Assembly (NCBI GenBank): GCA_020846775.1
Contig: JADLDG010000039.1
Coordinates: 1 to 47,947 of the forward strand
Source: Nitrospirota bacterium
Lineage (GTDB): Bacteria; Nitrospirota; 9FT-COMBO-42-15; HDB-SIOI813
DNA: 47,947 bases
Direction of reading: 5' to 3'
Shown: one piece after another, positions 36,235 to 43,206 of the stretch
How positions within the stretch are numbered: position 1 is the stretch's first letter
Layout of the letters: each line of letters starts with the position of its first letter
The notes under the pieces: generated by a model
What the model was told of the DNA's origin: nothing
The model's input: the letters and a program-made list of their open reading frames with translations, nothing else
Databases searched by the model: none
Position numbers and translations under genes: made by a program

Positions 36235-36263
36235 AGTATAGGTGAACGTTCGTTCACTGTCAA
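36235..36263 (-). promoter_or_regulatory. lexA promoter
   Basis: On the minus strand, consensus TTGACA (36258-36263), a 17-bp spacer and TATACT (36235-36240). The start would be near 36228, giving a leader of about 150 bases to the GTG start. Confidence 0.85.
36242..36257. promoter_or_regulatory. LexA operator (SOS box)
   Basis: GTGAACGTTCGTTCAC is a palindrome with the GAAC-N4-GTTC core known from Gram-positive-type LexA operators. It fills the spacer between the -35 and -10 boxes of lexA, so bound LexA would block polymerase directly. Confidence 0.88.
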
Positions 36264-36281
36264 GGGGCATATCATCATTTA

Positions 36282-36311
36282 TTGCAATAAACCGCTTTAT
36301 TACAGTAATAT
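36282..36311 (+). promoter_or_regulatory. Possible chrA promoter
   Basis: TTGCAA (36282-36287), 18 bp, TAATAT (36306-36311), seven bases before the chrA ATG. It lies beyond the LexA operator, so direct SOS control of chrA is not indicated. Weak. Confidence 0.3.
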
Positions 36312-36317
36312 GTCAGC

Positions 36318-37460
36318 ATGATAGAAAACCATCGCCTGCGGGAGACTGCCCTCCTCTTTCTCAAACTCGGCCTCACCGCATTCGGCGGTCCTGCGGCTCA
36401 TATAGGCATGATGCGGGACGAGGTAGTAAAACGCCGTAAATGGGTGGATGATCAACACTTCCTTGACATGCTCGGGGCTACAAATCTTATACCCGGCCCC
36501 AACTCAACGGAAATGACTATCCACCTCGGATATATCCGGGCCGGGTGGAAAGGACTAATAGCCGGCGGTACATGCTTCGTTCTTCCTGCCATGATAATGG
36601 TCATGGCAATAGCGTGGGCATATGTAAGTTTTGGCACAACTCCCGAGGTGTCGTGGCTCCTCTACGGAGTCAAACCAGTAGTCATAGCGATAATAGTGCA
36701 GGCACTCTGGGGGTTAGGGCGAACGGCAGTTAAAGGGGTGTTAACTGCAATGATTGGTCTTACCGTGCTTATACTCTATTTTCTTGGTGTTAACGAGATA
36801 CTACTCCTTTTTTCCGGCGGGTTTGTTGCAATAATTGCGAAGAACCTCCCCGGACAATACAACAGGAGCCTCTCACAAGTTATTGCGCCGGCAGGAGGAT
36901 TCGCATTGCCTGCAGCATTGACTGTCATTACTCCCATCAAGTTATCACACCTGTTCCTGATATTCCTCAAGATCGGCTCAGTATTGTATGGAAGCGGATA
37001 TGTGCTTCTCGCCTTTCTGCGTGCTGATTTTGTAACCCGCCTCGGCTGGCTCACAGACCAGCAATTGATTGACGCCATAGCAATCGGCCAGCTAACGCCG
37101 GGGCCTGTGTTTACTACAGCGACCTTCATAGGTTATATCCTCGGGGGCCTTCCAGGGGCAATACTCGCAACCGTCGGCATCTTTCTGCCCTCGTTTATCT
37201 TTGTAGCCATCAGCAATCCATTCATCCCCCGCATCAGACAATCTCCCCGTATAAGTGCCTTTCTGGATGGCGTAAACATTTCATCCCTCGGTCTTATGGC
37301 CGCAGTAACGATTCAGTTAAGCAAAACATCCCTCATAGACCCCCTTACGGTTATTATTGCCATCCTATCCGTAATCCTGCTCGTCTACTTAAAAGTCAAT
37401 TCAACATGGCTCATATCAGGAGGCGCTGCTGCCGGCCTCATCAGAAGCTTCCTGGCATAA
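36318..37460 (+). CDS. chrA: Chromate transporter ChrA (two-domain)
   Basis: 380 residues, with the two homologous CHR halves of a long-chain ChrA. The first carries FGGPAAHIGMMRDEVVKRRKW and NLIPGPNSTEMTIHLGY. The second carries YGSGYVLLAFLRADFV and GQLTPGPVFTTATFIGYI. About ten membrane helices. Family members export chromate, often with sulfate-type specificity. It is divergent to lexA across about 240 bp. The ArsR-type gene follows by 100 bp with its own promoter. No recognisable chromate regulator accompanies it. Confidence 0.93.
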   Translation: MIENHRLRETALLFLKLGLTAFGGPAAHIGMMRDEVVKRRKWVDDQHFLDMLGATNLIPGPNSTEMTIHLGYIRAGWKGLIAGGTCFVLPAMIMVMAIAWAYVSFGTTPEVSWLLYGVKPVVIAIIVQALWGLGRTAVKGVLTAMIGLTVLILYFLGVNEILLLFSGGFVAIIAKNLPGQYNRSLSQVIAPAGGFALPAALTVITPIKLSHLFLIFLKIGSVLYGSGYVLLAFLRADFVTRLGWLTDQQLIDAIAIGQLTPGPVFTTATFIGYILGGLPGAILATVGIFLPSFIFVAISNPFIPRIRQSPRISAFLDGVNISSLGLMAAVTIQLSKTSLIDPLTVIIAILSVILLVYLKVNSTWLISGGAAAGLIRSFLA

Positions 37461-37478
37461 ATACCCACTTACAATGCA

Positions 37479-37507
37479 TTGACACCCGTCCGTCAATTTG
37501 ATATTAT
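37479..37507 (+). promoter_or_regulatory. Promoter of the ArsR-type gene
   Basis: TTGACA (37479-37484), 17 bp, TATTAT (37502-37507). Transcription would start near 37514, just before the palindrome at 37522. Confidence 0.75.
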
Positions 37508-37521
37508 TACATCATACTTTC

Positions 37522-37537
37522 GTAATTTCTAAATTAC
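37522..37537. promoter_or_regulatory. Candidate ArsR-type operator
   Basis: GTAATTTCTAAATTAC has perfect 7-bp arms around CT. It lies just after the predicted transcription start and before the ribosome site, where autorepression would be expected. Confidence 0.55.
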
Positions 37538-37560
37538 AGAAAGACTATAAAGGGTAAACT

Positions 37561-37878
37561 ATGGAAAAAGAGATATACGAGATGCATGCGAGCATTTGCC
37601 AGATTATGGCGAATGCAAAGAGGCTCGAGATTATCAGCATCCTTGGCAACCGGGAATTATCAGTCGGTGAGCTTGCTGAAAAGATGGATATCAGGATGGC
37701 CAATCTCTCCCAGCATCTGTCTATAATGAAGGCAAAGGGAATCCTCAAATCCCGCAGGGAAGGTGTGAGCATCTATTATCGCATTGCAAACCCGAAGGTG
37801 GTACAGGCCTGCAAATTGATGCGTGATGTTATGATGGAACAGATCAGGGAAAAGGGGCAGCTATCGGTGTCAGGTTAA
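37561..37878 (+). CDS. ArsR-family winged-helix regulator
   Basis: 105 residues. The winged helix is visible in MANAKRLEIISILGNRELSVGELAEKMDIRMANLSQHLSIMKAKGILKSRREGVSIYYRIANP. The usual metal-binding CxC motif in the recognition helix is missing. Only two Cys exist (residue 13 and one near 82), which could form a redox or thiol switch. AAAGGG precedes the ATG. Followed by a small membrane protein, which may be its target. Ligand unknown. Confidence 0.88.
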   Translation: MEKEIYEMHASICQIMANAKRLEIISILGNRELSVGELAEKMDIRMANLSQHLSIMKAKGILKSRREGVSIYYRIANPKVVQACKLMRDVMMEQIREKGQLSVSG

Positions 37879-37917
37879 TCTATTGACACAAACATACCAT
37901 ATTGGTATTTTATATCT

Positions 37918-38397
37918 GTGCTGTTCACCCTCATGCATATTATTCATCTCCTTACCGTCATAATCTGGATCGGCGGTCTAAGCTTCATTACTATTATTAT
38001 CATTCCTATGCTCATCAAATGGGATGACCCGTTACAGAAGGTGCTAACTTTTCAAAGGATAGAACACAGATTTGCCCCTGTCGCAAGGGTTTATAATGTC
38101 ATTACCGGTTTAACCGGTTTCGTGATGGTCTATCTCACAGGGTGGCACAAGCTCTATCTTACAGCAAAGGGTCTGCCATTACTCATCATGACCCTTATAT
38201 GGCTGATCTGGTTTATAATGCTATTCGGTCTCGAACCACTTATCGTAAAGAAGATGCTCGACAGGATGGTAAAAAGCGGTGTAAAGATCGAGATAGAGGC
38301 AGTATTTTCCAGGATGAACGCGATGCATTGGATCCTGCTGACACTATCACTCGCAGCATCCGTAGCAGGAATAGTCTTCGCACATAGCTATTATTAG
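37918..38397 (+). CDS. Four-helix membrane protein (CopD/DUF2269-like)
   Basis: About 159 residues from GTG; an ATG at 37933 is an alternative. Four membrane helices with His residues at helix ends (MHIIHLLTVIIWIGG, EHRFAPVARVYN, GWHKLYLT, MHWILLT), a pattern seen in small CopD- or DUF2269-like proteins that may bind haem or metal. A TTGACA box is 35 bp upstream, so it may also have its own promoter. Downstream of the ArsR-type gene. Function not known. Confidence 0.6.
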   Translation: MLFTLMHIIHLLTVIIWIGGLSFITIIIIPMLIKWDDPLQKVLTFQRIEHRFAPVARVYNVITGLTGFVMVYLTGWHKLYLTAKGLPLLIMTLIWLIWFIMLFGLEPLIVKKMLDRMVKSGVKIEIEAVFSRMNAMHWILLTLSLAASVAGIVFAHSYY

Positions 38398-38433
38398 AAA
38401 ACATCTCTTCACAGAATCAGGTAAATATATGCC

Positions 38434-39618
38434 ATGATTACCAGAACACTCAGGGCAGTACTCGTATCAGTAGTCCTCATGCTGACATTCACTGGATGCA
38501 ATGAAAATACCTCCCGCCGGTCGCACCAGGTTTCTAAGGGTCTTAAAACAATAGCAACAGGCCTTGATTTTCCTCTTTATCTCACAACGGCACCTGATGA
38601 TAATAACCGGCTTTTTATTGTTGAAAAAGGCGGACTCATCCGTATTATAAAATATGGTGTTTTATTAGAGACCCCCTTCCTGGATATCCGTAAACTTGTC
38701 TCAAACGGTAATGAACAGGGTCTCCTTGGACTTGCCTTTGATCCCGGATATGTAAGAAATCACCGATTTTATGTAAGCTACACTGACAATGCCGGTGATT
38801 CCAGAATCGTACGTTATCTTGTCACCGGCAATCCGGATATCGCTCAGGCTGCTCCAGACCTTGTCCTCCTGACAATTGACCAGCCATTTCCCAATCATAA
38901 CGGCGGGAATATAGTCTTCGGACCGGATGGTTATCTGTATATTGGAATGGGTGATGGTGGTTCTGGAAACGACCCACAGGGTAATGGCCAGGATATGACA
39001 GATTTACTTGGATCTCTGCTGAGGATTGATGTACGACCTCAGGGAAATTATACCATTCCGGTTGACAACCCCTTCATTAGTCAGCCGTCTGCCAGACCAG
39101 AGCTATGGGATATTGGACTGCGGAACCCATGGCGGTTTAGCTTCGACCGCAAGACAGGGGATCTCTATATTGCTGATGTTGGACAGAATGCACGTGAAGA
39201 GATTGACATAGCCCCTGCCTCGCAAGGCGGTGGTAAGGGCGCAAACTATGGCTGGAATATCATGGAGGGTACCATCTGCACACCCGGAATTAATCCCGGC
39301 TGTCAAAAAACAGGACTGACAATGCCGGTTCTGGATTATGACCACAGCGGCAACGCTTGTTCCATCACAGGAGGTTATGTCTACCGGGGATCCGACATCC
39401 CTGAGTTTCAAGGGACCTATTTCTATGCAGACTACTGTGCCGGATGGGTAAAGAGCTTTGTTTACAGCAATGGTACTATCACGGACAACAAGGATTGGAA
39501 ATCACTCAGGCCAGGCGGCTATATCACCTCCTTTGGAGAAGATGGACAGGGTGAACTCTATATACTCACTTCTCAGGGCGGTGTCTATCGTATTGATGCT
39601 GCCGTTCTTTCTCCGTAA
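38434..39618 (+). CDS. PQQ-type sugar dehydrogenase lipoprotein (GSDH family)
   Basis: 394 residues. Signal peptide with lipobox TFTGC (lipidated C22). The beta-propeller of the glucose/sorbosone dehydrogenase family has DFPLYLTTAPDD, EQGLLGLAFDPGY, HNGGNIVFGPDGYLYIGMGDGG, GLRNPWRFSFDRKTGDLYIADVGQN and ITGGYVYRG. Members oxidise aldoses with PQQ in the periplasm; many are annotated Asd or YliI-type. No PQQ biosynthesis genes are in the window. Confidence 0.9.
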   Translation: MITRTLRAVLVSVVLMLTFTGCNENTSRRSHQVSKGLKTIATGLDFPLYLTTAPDDNNRLFIVEKGGLIRIIKYGVLLETPFLDIRKLVSNGNEQGLLGLAFDPGYVRNHRFYVSYTDNAGDSRIVRYLVTGNPDIAQAAPDLVLLTIDQPFPNHNGGNIVFGPDGYLYIGMGDGGSGNDPQGNGQDMTDLLGSLLRIDVRPQGNYTIPVDNPFISQPSARPELWDIGLRNPWRFSFDRKTGDLYIADVGQNAREEIDIAPASQGGGKGANYGWNIMEGTICTPGINPGCQKTGLTMPVLDYDHSGNACSITGGYVYRGSDIPEFQGTYFYADYCAGWVKSFVYSNGTITDNKDWKSLRPGGYITSFGEDGQGELYILTSQGGVYRIDAAVLSP

Positions 39619-39772
39619 GGATATTCGCTTGTTTCACAATAGTAACCACATGCCTATAGTGTGCCGTTTACCAGGATTTTATCAGCTGCATATGATCCTT
39701 GTCATAGCAAACAGGATTTCCACCGTATTAAAATGATGTGATCAGAAATGAATTTGGGAGGAAGTATTTCCA

Positions 39773-40324
39773 ATGATTGCCACAGATGCATTGAAGAAAG
39801 ATCACAGGGTAATTGAAAAGATGCTCAGGTTGCTTGAATCAGCATCTAAGAAGTTGGAGAATGGTGAAAATGTGCCAGTTGATATACTCAATAAGGCATT
39901 GGATTTCATCAGGAATTTCGCTGACAATTATCATCATGGCAAAGAAGAGGATATCCTGTTCAAGATCATGGGGGAGAAAGGATTTGCCAAAGAAGGCGGT
40001 CCTATTGCCGTAATGCTCGATGAACATAATACAGGCAGGGGCTATACACGGGCATTGTCAGAAGGGATTGATAAATACGCATCCGGCGATATTAATGCAA
40101 TAAAGGAAATAGCTGAGAATGCCCGGAATTACACGCGTCTTTTAGCCACCCATATCATGAAGGAAGACAACATCCTCTATACGATGGCGGATAAAATACT
40201 ACCGGAAGATCAGCAGGAAGAACTGCTTAATAAATTTGCAGCTGCAGAAATGGACCAATTAGGCATCGAACTGTTACAATACTATTTGAATATGCCGGAT
40301 CAACTGATCAAATCAATCACCTGA
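39773..40324 (+). CDS. Hemerythrin-domain protein
   Basis: 183 residues forming a four-helix di-iron hemerythrin domain. Candidate ligands are H11 (DHR), H54/H55 and E58 (HHGKEED), H85 (EHNTGR), H127 and E131 (HIMKEDNILY). Such proteins bind O2, NO or repair iron centres. It has a strong GGGAGGAAG ribosome site. It stands alone between the sugar dehydrogenase and methyltransferase genes, so the substrate cannot be inferred from context. Confidence 0.92.
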   Translation: MIATDALKKDHRVIEKMLRLLESASKKLENGENVPVDILNKALDFIRNFADNYHHGKEEDILFKIMGEKGFAKEGGPIAVMLDEHNTGRGYTRALSEGIDKYASGDINAIKEIAENARNYTRLLATHIMKEDNILYTMADKILPEDQQEELLNKFAAAEMDQLGIELLQYYLNMPDQLIKSIT

Positions 40325-40400
40325 CAATTCCTGTTCATCTGCATCAAACCTTATATGTCTTTCCTCCATAGTTAAGCAGCTTACCGCTGATAAACACCGC

Positions 40401-40430
40401 TTGACACGTATTACGAGTTTGGATTATTTT
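40401..40430 (+). promoter_or_regulatory. Promoter of the methyltransferase gene
   Basis: TTGACA (40401-40406), then TTATTT/TATTTT after 17-18 bp. The gene's ATG at 40439 is very close to the predicted start. Confidence 0.5.
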
Positions 40431-40438
40431 TATACAAC

Positions 40439-41992
40439 ATGAATCCATATGACAAATTTCTTTATCCTAGTTATGCATATCCCCAGTCGCATCCCGATAA
40501 TCTTGCGACATTAGCCACTTTATTTGGAATGGAACATGCTCCTGCAGACCGCTGCCGTGTTCTTGAACTGGGCTGCGGAAGCGGAGGCAATATAATCCCT
40601 ATGGCCCTTGGATTACCGGAAAGCAGGTTTGTAGGTATAGACCTTGCAGAGGTCCCAATTACTGAAGGACAGGCTATGATTAATACCCTTTGTCTGAAAA
40701 ATATCATTCTCAGAAAAATGGATATTATGGATGTCTCTGCTGAACTGGGACAATTCGATTACATCATTGCCCACGGACTGTTTTCATGGGTTCCGCCTCT
40801 GGTACAGGATAAGATTTTTTCCATTTGTAAAGACCTGCTGCTTCCGAATGGGATAGCGTATATTAGTTATAATACTTACCCCGGTTACCACCTGCAAGGT
40901 ATGGTACGGGAGATAATGCGCTTTCACTCCACCCAAATTGATGAACCTAAGGAGAAGATCAGCCATGCGCTGAATTTCGTTAAATTTTTATCAGAGTCAA
41001 TTCCAGATAACACATACAGGTTAATCCTGAAAGAGGCAGTGGAACAAATGGGAAAAAGACGGGATGAGGGTATATACCACGATGAACTTGCTGAGTTTAA
41101 TCTGCCGGTCTATTTTTACAGTTTTATGGAACGTGCTGAGAATCACGGCTTGCAGTATTTATCCGAAGCTAACTTCTACGACATGCAGGAGTCATTCCCT
41201 TCGGAAGTCACAGATACCCTTAGCACCCTCGCAAAAGACAGCGTGGTACTGAAGGAGCAATACCTCGATTTCCTCAAATGCCGGAGGTTCAGACGCTCTC
41301 TCCTCTGCCGGCAGGGTCTCAATCTTAATCGGACACCTCAGCCGGAACAGATGTATAATTTCTATATAGCATCTTCAGCACAGACTATGTCACAATTATC
41401 TGACATAACATCAGAGACAGAGGAAGAATTCCGAAATGCTCAAGGGGCTTCAATGAAGACAGGACACCCGCTTGCAAAAGCCGCAATAGCAGAGTTAGCC
41501 AATGCCTGGCCAGCGTCACTTGATTTCCATGAATTATTGAACCGCGTAAGAAATCGTTTTCAAGGCAAAAATGTCGCTGCGCTTGAAGGAGATGAAACTT
41601 CTCTATCCAAAATAATATTATGGACATATGCTGCAGGGCTCGTAGAATTACATACTTATCAACCGGCCTTTACGCTGGATATTAGCGAACGTCCTGTTGC
41701 AAGTCCTCTGGCGCGGCTGCAATTGCTGAGCGGCAACCGTATCACTAACCTGCGTCATACGAGCGTGCAAATGGAAGGCCCTCTCGAACAACGGCTGTTG
41801 CTGCTATTGGATGGCACCAGGGATCGTACAGCCATATTGAATGAATTGGCCAATCTGGTTGAGTCCGGAGCAGCATCATTGCGCATGAATGATGTTGAGG
41901 TAAGGGACAGATCAGAAGCAATTGATATCCTCAGTAAAGGACTGGAGACTTCACTCAAACAGATATCACGTCTCGCGTTACTTGTAGAATAA
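40439..41992 (+). CDS. SAM-dependent methyltransferase with regulatory domain (PKMT-like)
   Basis: 517 residues. A class I methyltransferase domain (about 1-170) has motif I VLELGCGSGGN and acidic FVGIDLAE. A methyltransferase regulatory domain (MethyTransf_Reg type, about 210-300) follows, then a C-terminal winged-helix-like region with TRDRTAILNEL. This architecture occurs in protein-lysine methyltransferases of outer-membrane proteins. The start YDKFLYPSYAYPQSHPDNLATLATLFGM is typical of the family. The substrate here is unknown. Convergent with the J-domain gene, 3 bp apart. Confidence 0.85.
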   Translation: MNPYDKFLYPSYAYPQSHPDNLATLATLFGMEHAPADRCRVLELGCGSGGNIIPMALGLPESRFVGIDLAEVPITEGQAMINTLCLKNIILRKMDIMDVSAELGQFDYIIAHGLFSWVPPLVQDKIFSICKDLLLPNGIAYISYNTYPGYHLQGMVREIMRFHSTQIDEPKEKISHALNFVKFLSESIPDNTYRLILKEAVEQMGKRRDEGIYHDELAEFNLPVYFYSFMERAENHGLQYLSEANFYDMQESFPSEVTDTLSTLAKDSVVLKEQYLDFLKCRRFRRSLLCRQGLNLNRTPQPEQMYNFYIASSAQTMSQLSDITSETEEEFRNAQGASMKTGHPLAKAAIAELANAWPASLDFHELLNRVRNRFQGKNVAALEGDETSLSKIILWTYAAGLVELHTYQPAFTLDISERPVASPLARLQLLSGNRITNLRHTSVQMEGPLEQRLLLLLDGTRDRTAILNELANLVESGAASLRMNDVEVRDRSEAIDILSKGLETSLKQISRLALLVE

Positions 41993-41995
41993 TAT

Positions 41996-42685
41996 CTATG
42001 CAGTTGCTGAATAGAAAACTCCACGCGTTTCTTTGAATGTTACTGACACAAACTCAGCGCCAATAATGTACTCTGTCTCTCCATTGTAAAGCGACTTACT
42101 TGCATTGTTAATTTTCACAATGCCTTTTAACCAGGAACCGCTGATCTTAATAAACATGCCATGGCTGAGCTTACTGAAACACTTGAAGCGAATACCGTTC
42201 CTGGACAGATCAATCATCTCAGCAATATTACCCTTCTGAGGCCATGTTGTGTAATAATAAAACTTGTCTGATTTTTTAATTCTTGGCCCGGATCTCTTGC
42301 ATTCTCTTTCAAATTGATCAACTCCAAACTTCTTTAAAGGGCTTTTACATGTTGGACAACATCCCTTTGAGCTATCATCACGTGAGAGCGGCCTCTTACA
42401 GAAACTGCAGTAACTTGTAATTTTTAGCGCTCTGTTTATACCCGAATTGCTGAAAGTATTATTAGTGTATTTTTCTAACATCATTTTATCGTATTCCCGT
42501 CTTTTAGCTTCATCTTTGAGTGATTCATACGCCTCATTTATCACTTGCGCCTTCCATTTTTCTCCACCAAGATCCGGGTGCTGTTTTAATTCTAACATAA
42601 TCGCTTTATAACTTGCCCGAATAACCTCGAATGGAGCATCAGGCTGAACCTGCAGCACACGATAGTAATTGCGTCTGTTTTTCAT
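41996..42685 (-). CDS. J-domain / zinc-ribbon / PilZ fusion protein
   Basis: 229 residues in three parts. An N-terminal J domain (about 5-70) carries the Hsp70-stimulating HPD motif at 36-38. A zinc ribbon follows (C93, C96, C110, C113). The C-terminal PilZ-like domain (about 125-215) has RxxxR at R127/R131 and DxSxxG at 159-164, 27 residues apart, as in cyclic di-GMP-binding PilZ proteins. AGAGAGG lies just before the ATG. The combination suggests c-di-GMP control of DnaK activity, which is inference. Convergent with the methyltransferase gene. Confidence 0.8.
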   Translation of the reverse strand: MKNRRNYYRVLQVQPDAPFEVIRASYKAIMLELKQHPDLGGEKWKAQVINEAYESLKDEAKRREYDKMMLEKYTNNTFSNSGINRALKITSYCSFCKRPLSRDDSSKGCCPTCKSPLKKFGVDQFERECKRSGPRIKKSDKFYYYTTWPQKGNIAEMIDLSRNGIRFKCFSKLSHGMFIKISGSWLKGIVKINNASKSLYNGETEYIIGAEFVSVTFKETRGVFYSATA

Positions 42686-42699
42686 AACCTCTCTGAAAT

Positions 42700-42804
42700 T
42701 CAGCAGTTATTTGATGATTTTCTGTTTTTATGGCAGAAAGAAATTTGCTTATTTATAAAAAGCACTGGAATAATTTCTATTGTATAACAGTATCTTGTTG
42801 GCAT
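42700..42804 (-). CDS. Possible 34-residue leader peptide
   Basis: An ATG frame with a good AAGGAG site seven bases upstream ends 14 bp before the J-domain/PilZ gene. The product is small, cysteine-containing (4 Cys) and unlike anything recognised. It may be a leader peptide or a chance frame. Confidence 0.25.
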   Translation of the reverse strand: MPTRYCYTIEIIPVLFINKQISFCHKNRKSSNNC

Positions 42805-43206
42805 AACAGGTCTCCTTAAAAATTATTACCTCATATATACCACAATAACCATGTTTGCTACAAGGAGCATCTTGAGACAGCAATAGGCCAGCGCATTTAT
42901 GGTCAACGGTGACCGGAAGACTTTAAAGTTGAATATTTCAAAACGGAATGAGAATACGGAAGATAACCCTGTATCATTTTATTCTCAACTCATCTCCCGT
43001 CAGAAAAGTTAATAAACCTTGGGACCCGTATGATCCAGCAGATCGTGGCGCTGTGATTACTTCAATTACCCGCATTCGATTCGATTTTTCTCACTTTTTT
43101 TCCTTGATATTCCTTTAGCGCTGAAAGGAGCAGGAGTTCAAGAAATAGATATGATTTCAGGCCTTGAGTTGGTACAATAGAGCAAGAAAACTGACAGGAT
43201 AATGTA
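42805..43206. other. Intergenic region between the J-domain/PilZ gene and glgX
   Basis: About 400 bp with no supported gene. I see only short open frames (for example a 38-codon one from 42899) and a possible -10 box TACAAT near 43174 upstream of glgX without a convincing -35. Composition is AT-rich, unlike glgX. Confidence 0.5.

Noticed and set aside
36258-36317. SOS control of chrA by the same LexA box
   Set aside because: The only plausible chrA promoter lies downstream of the box and does not overlap it.
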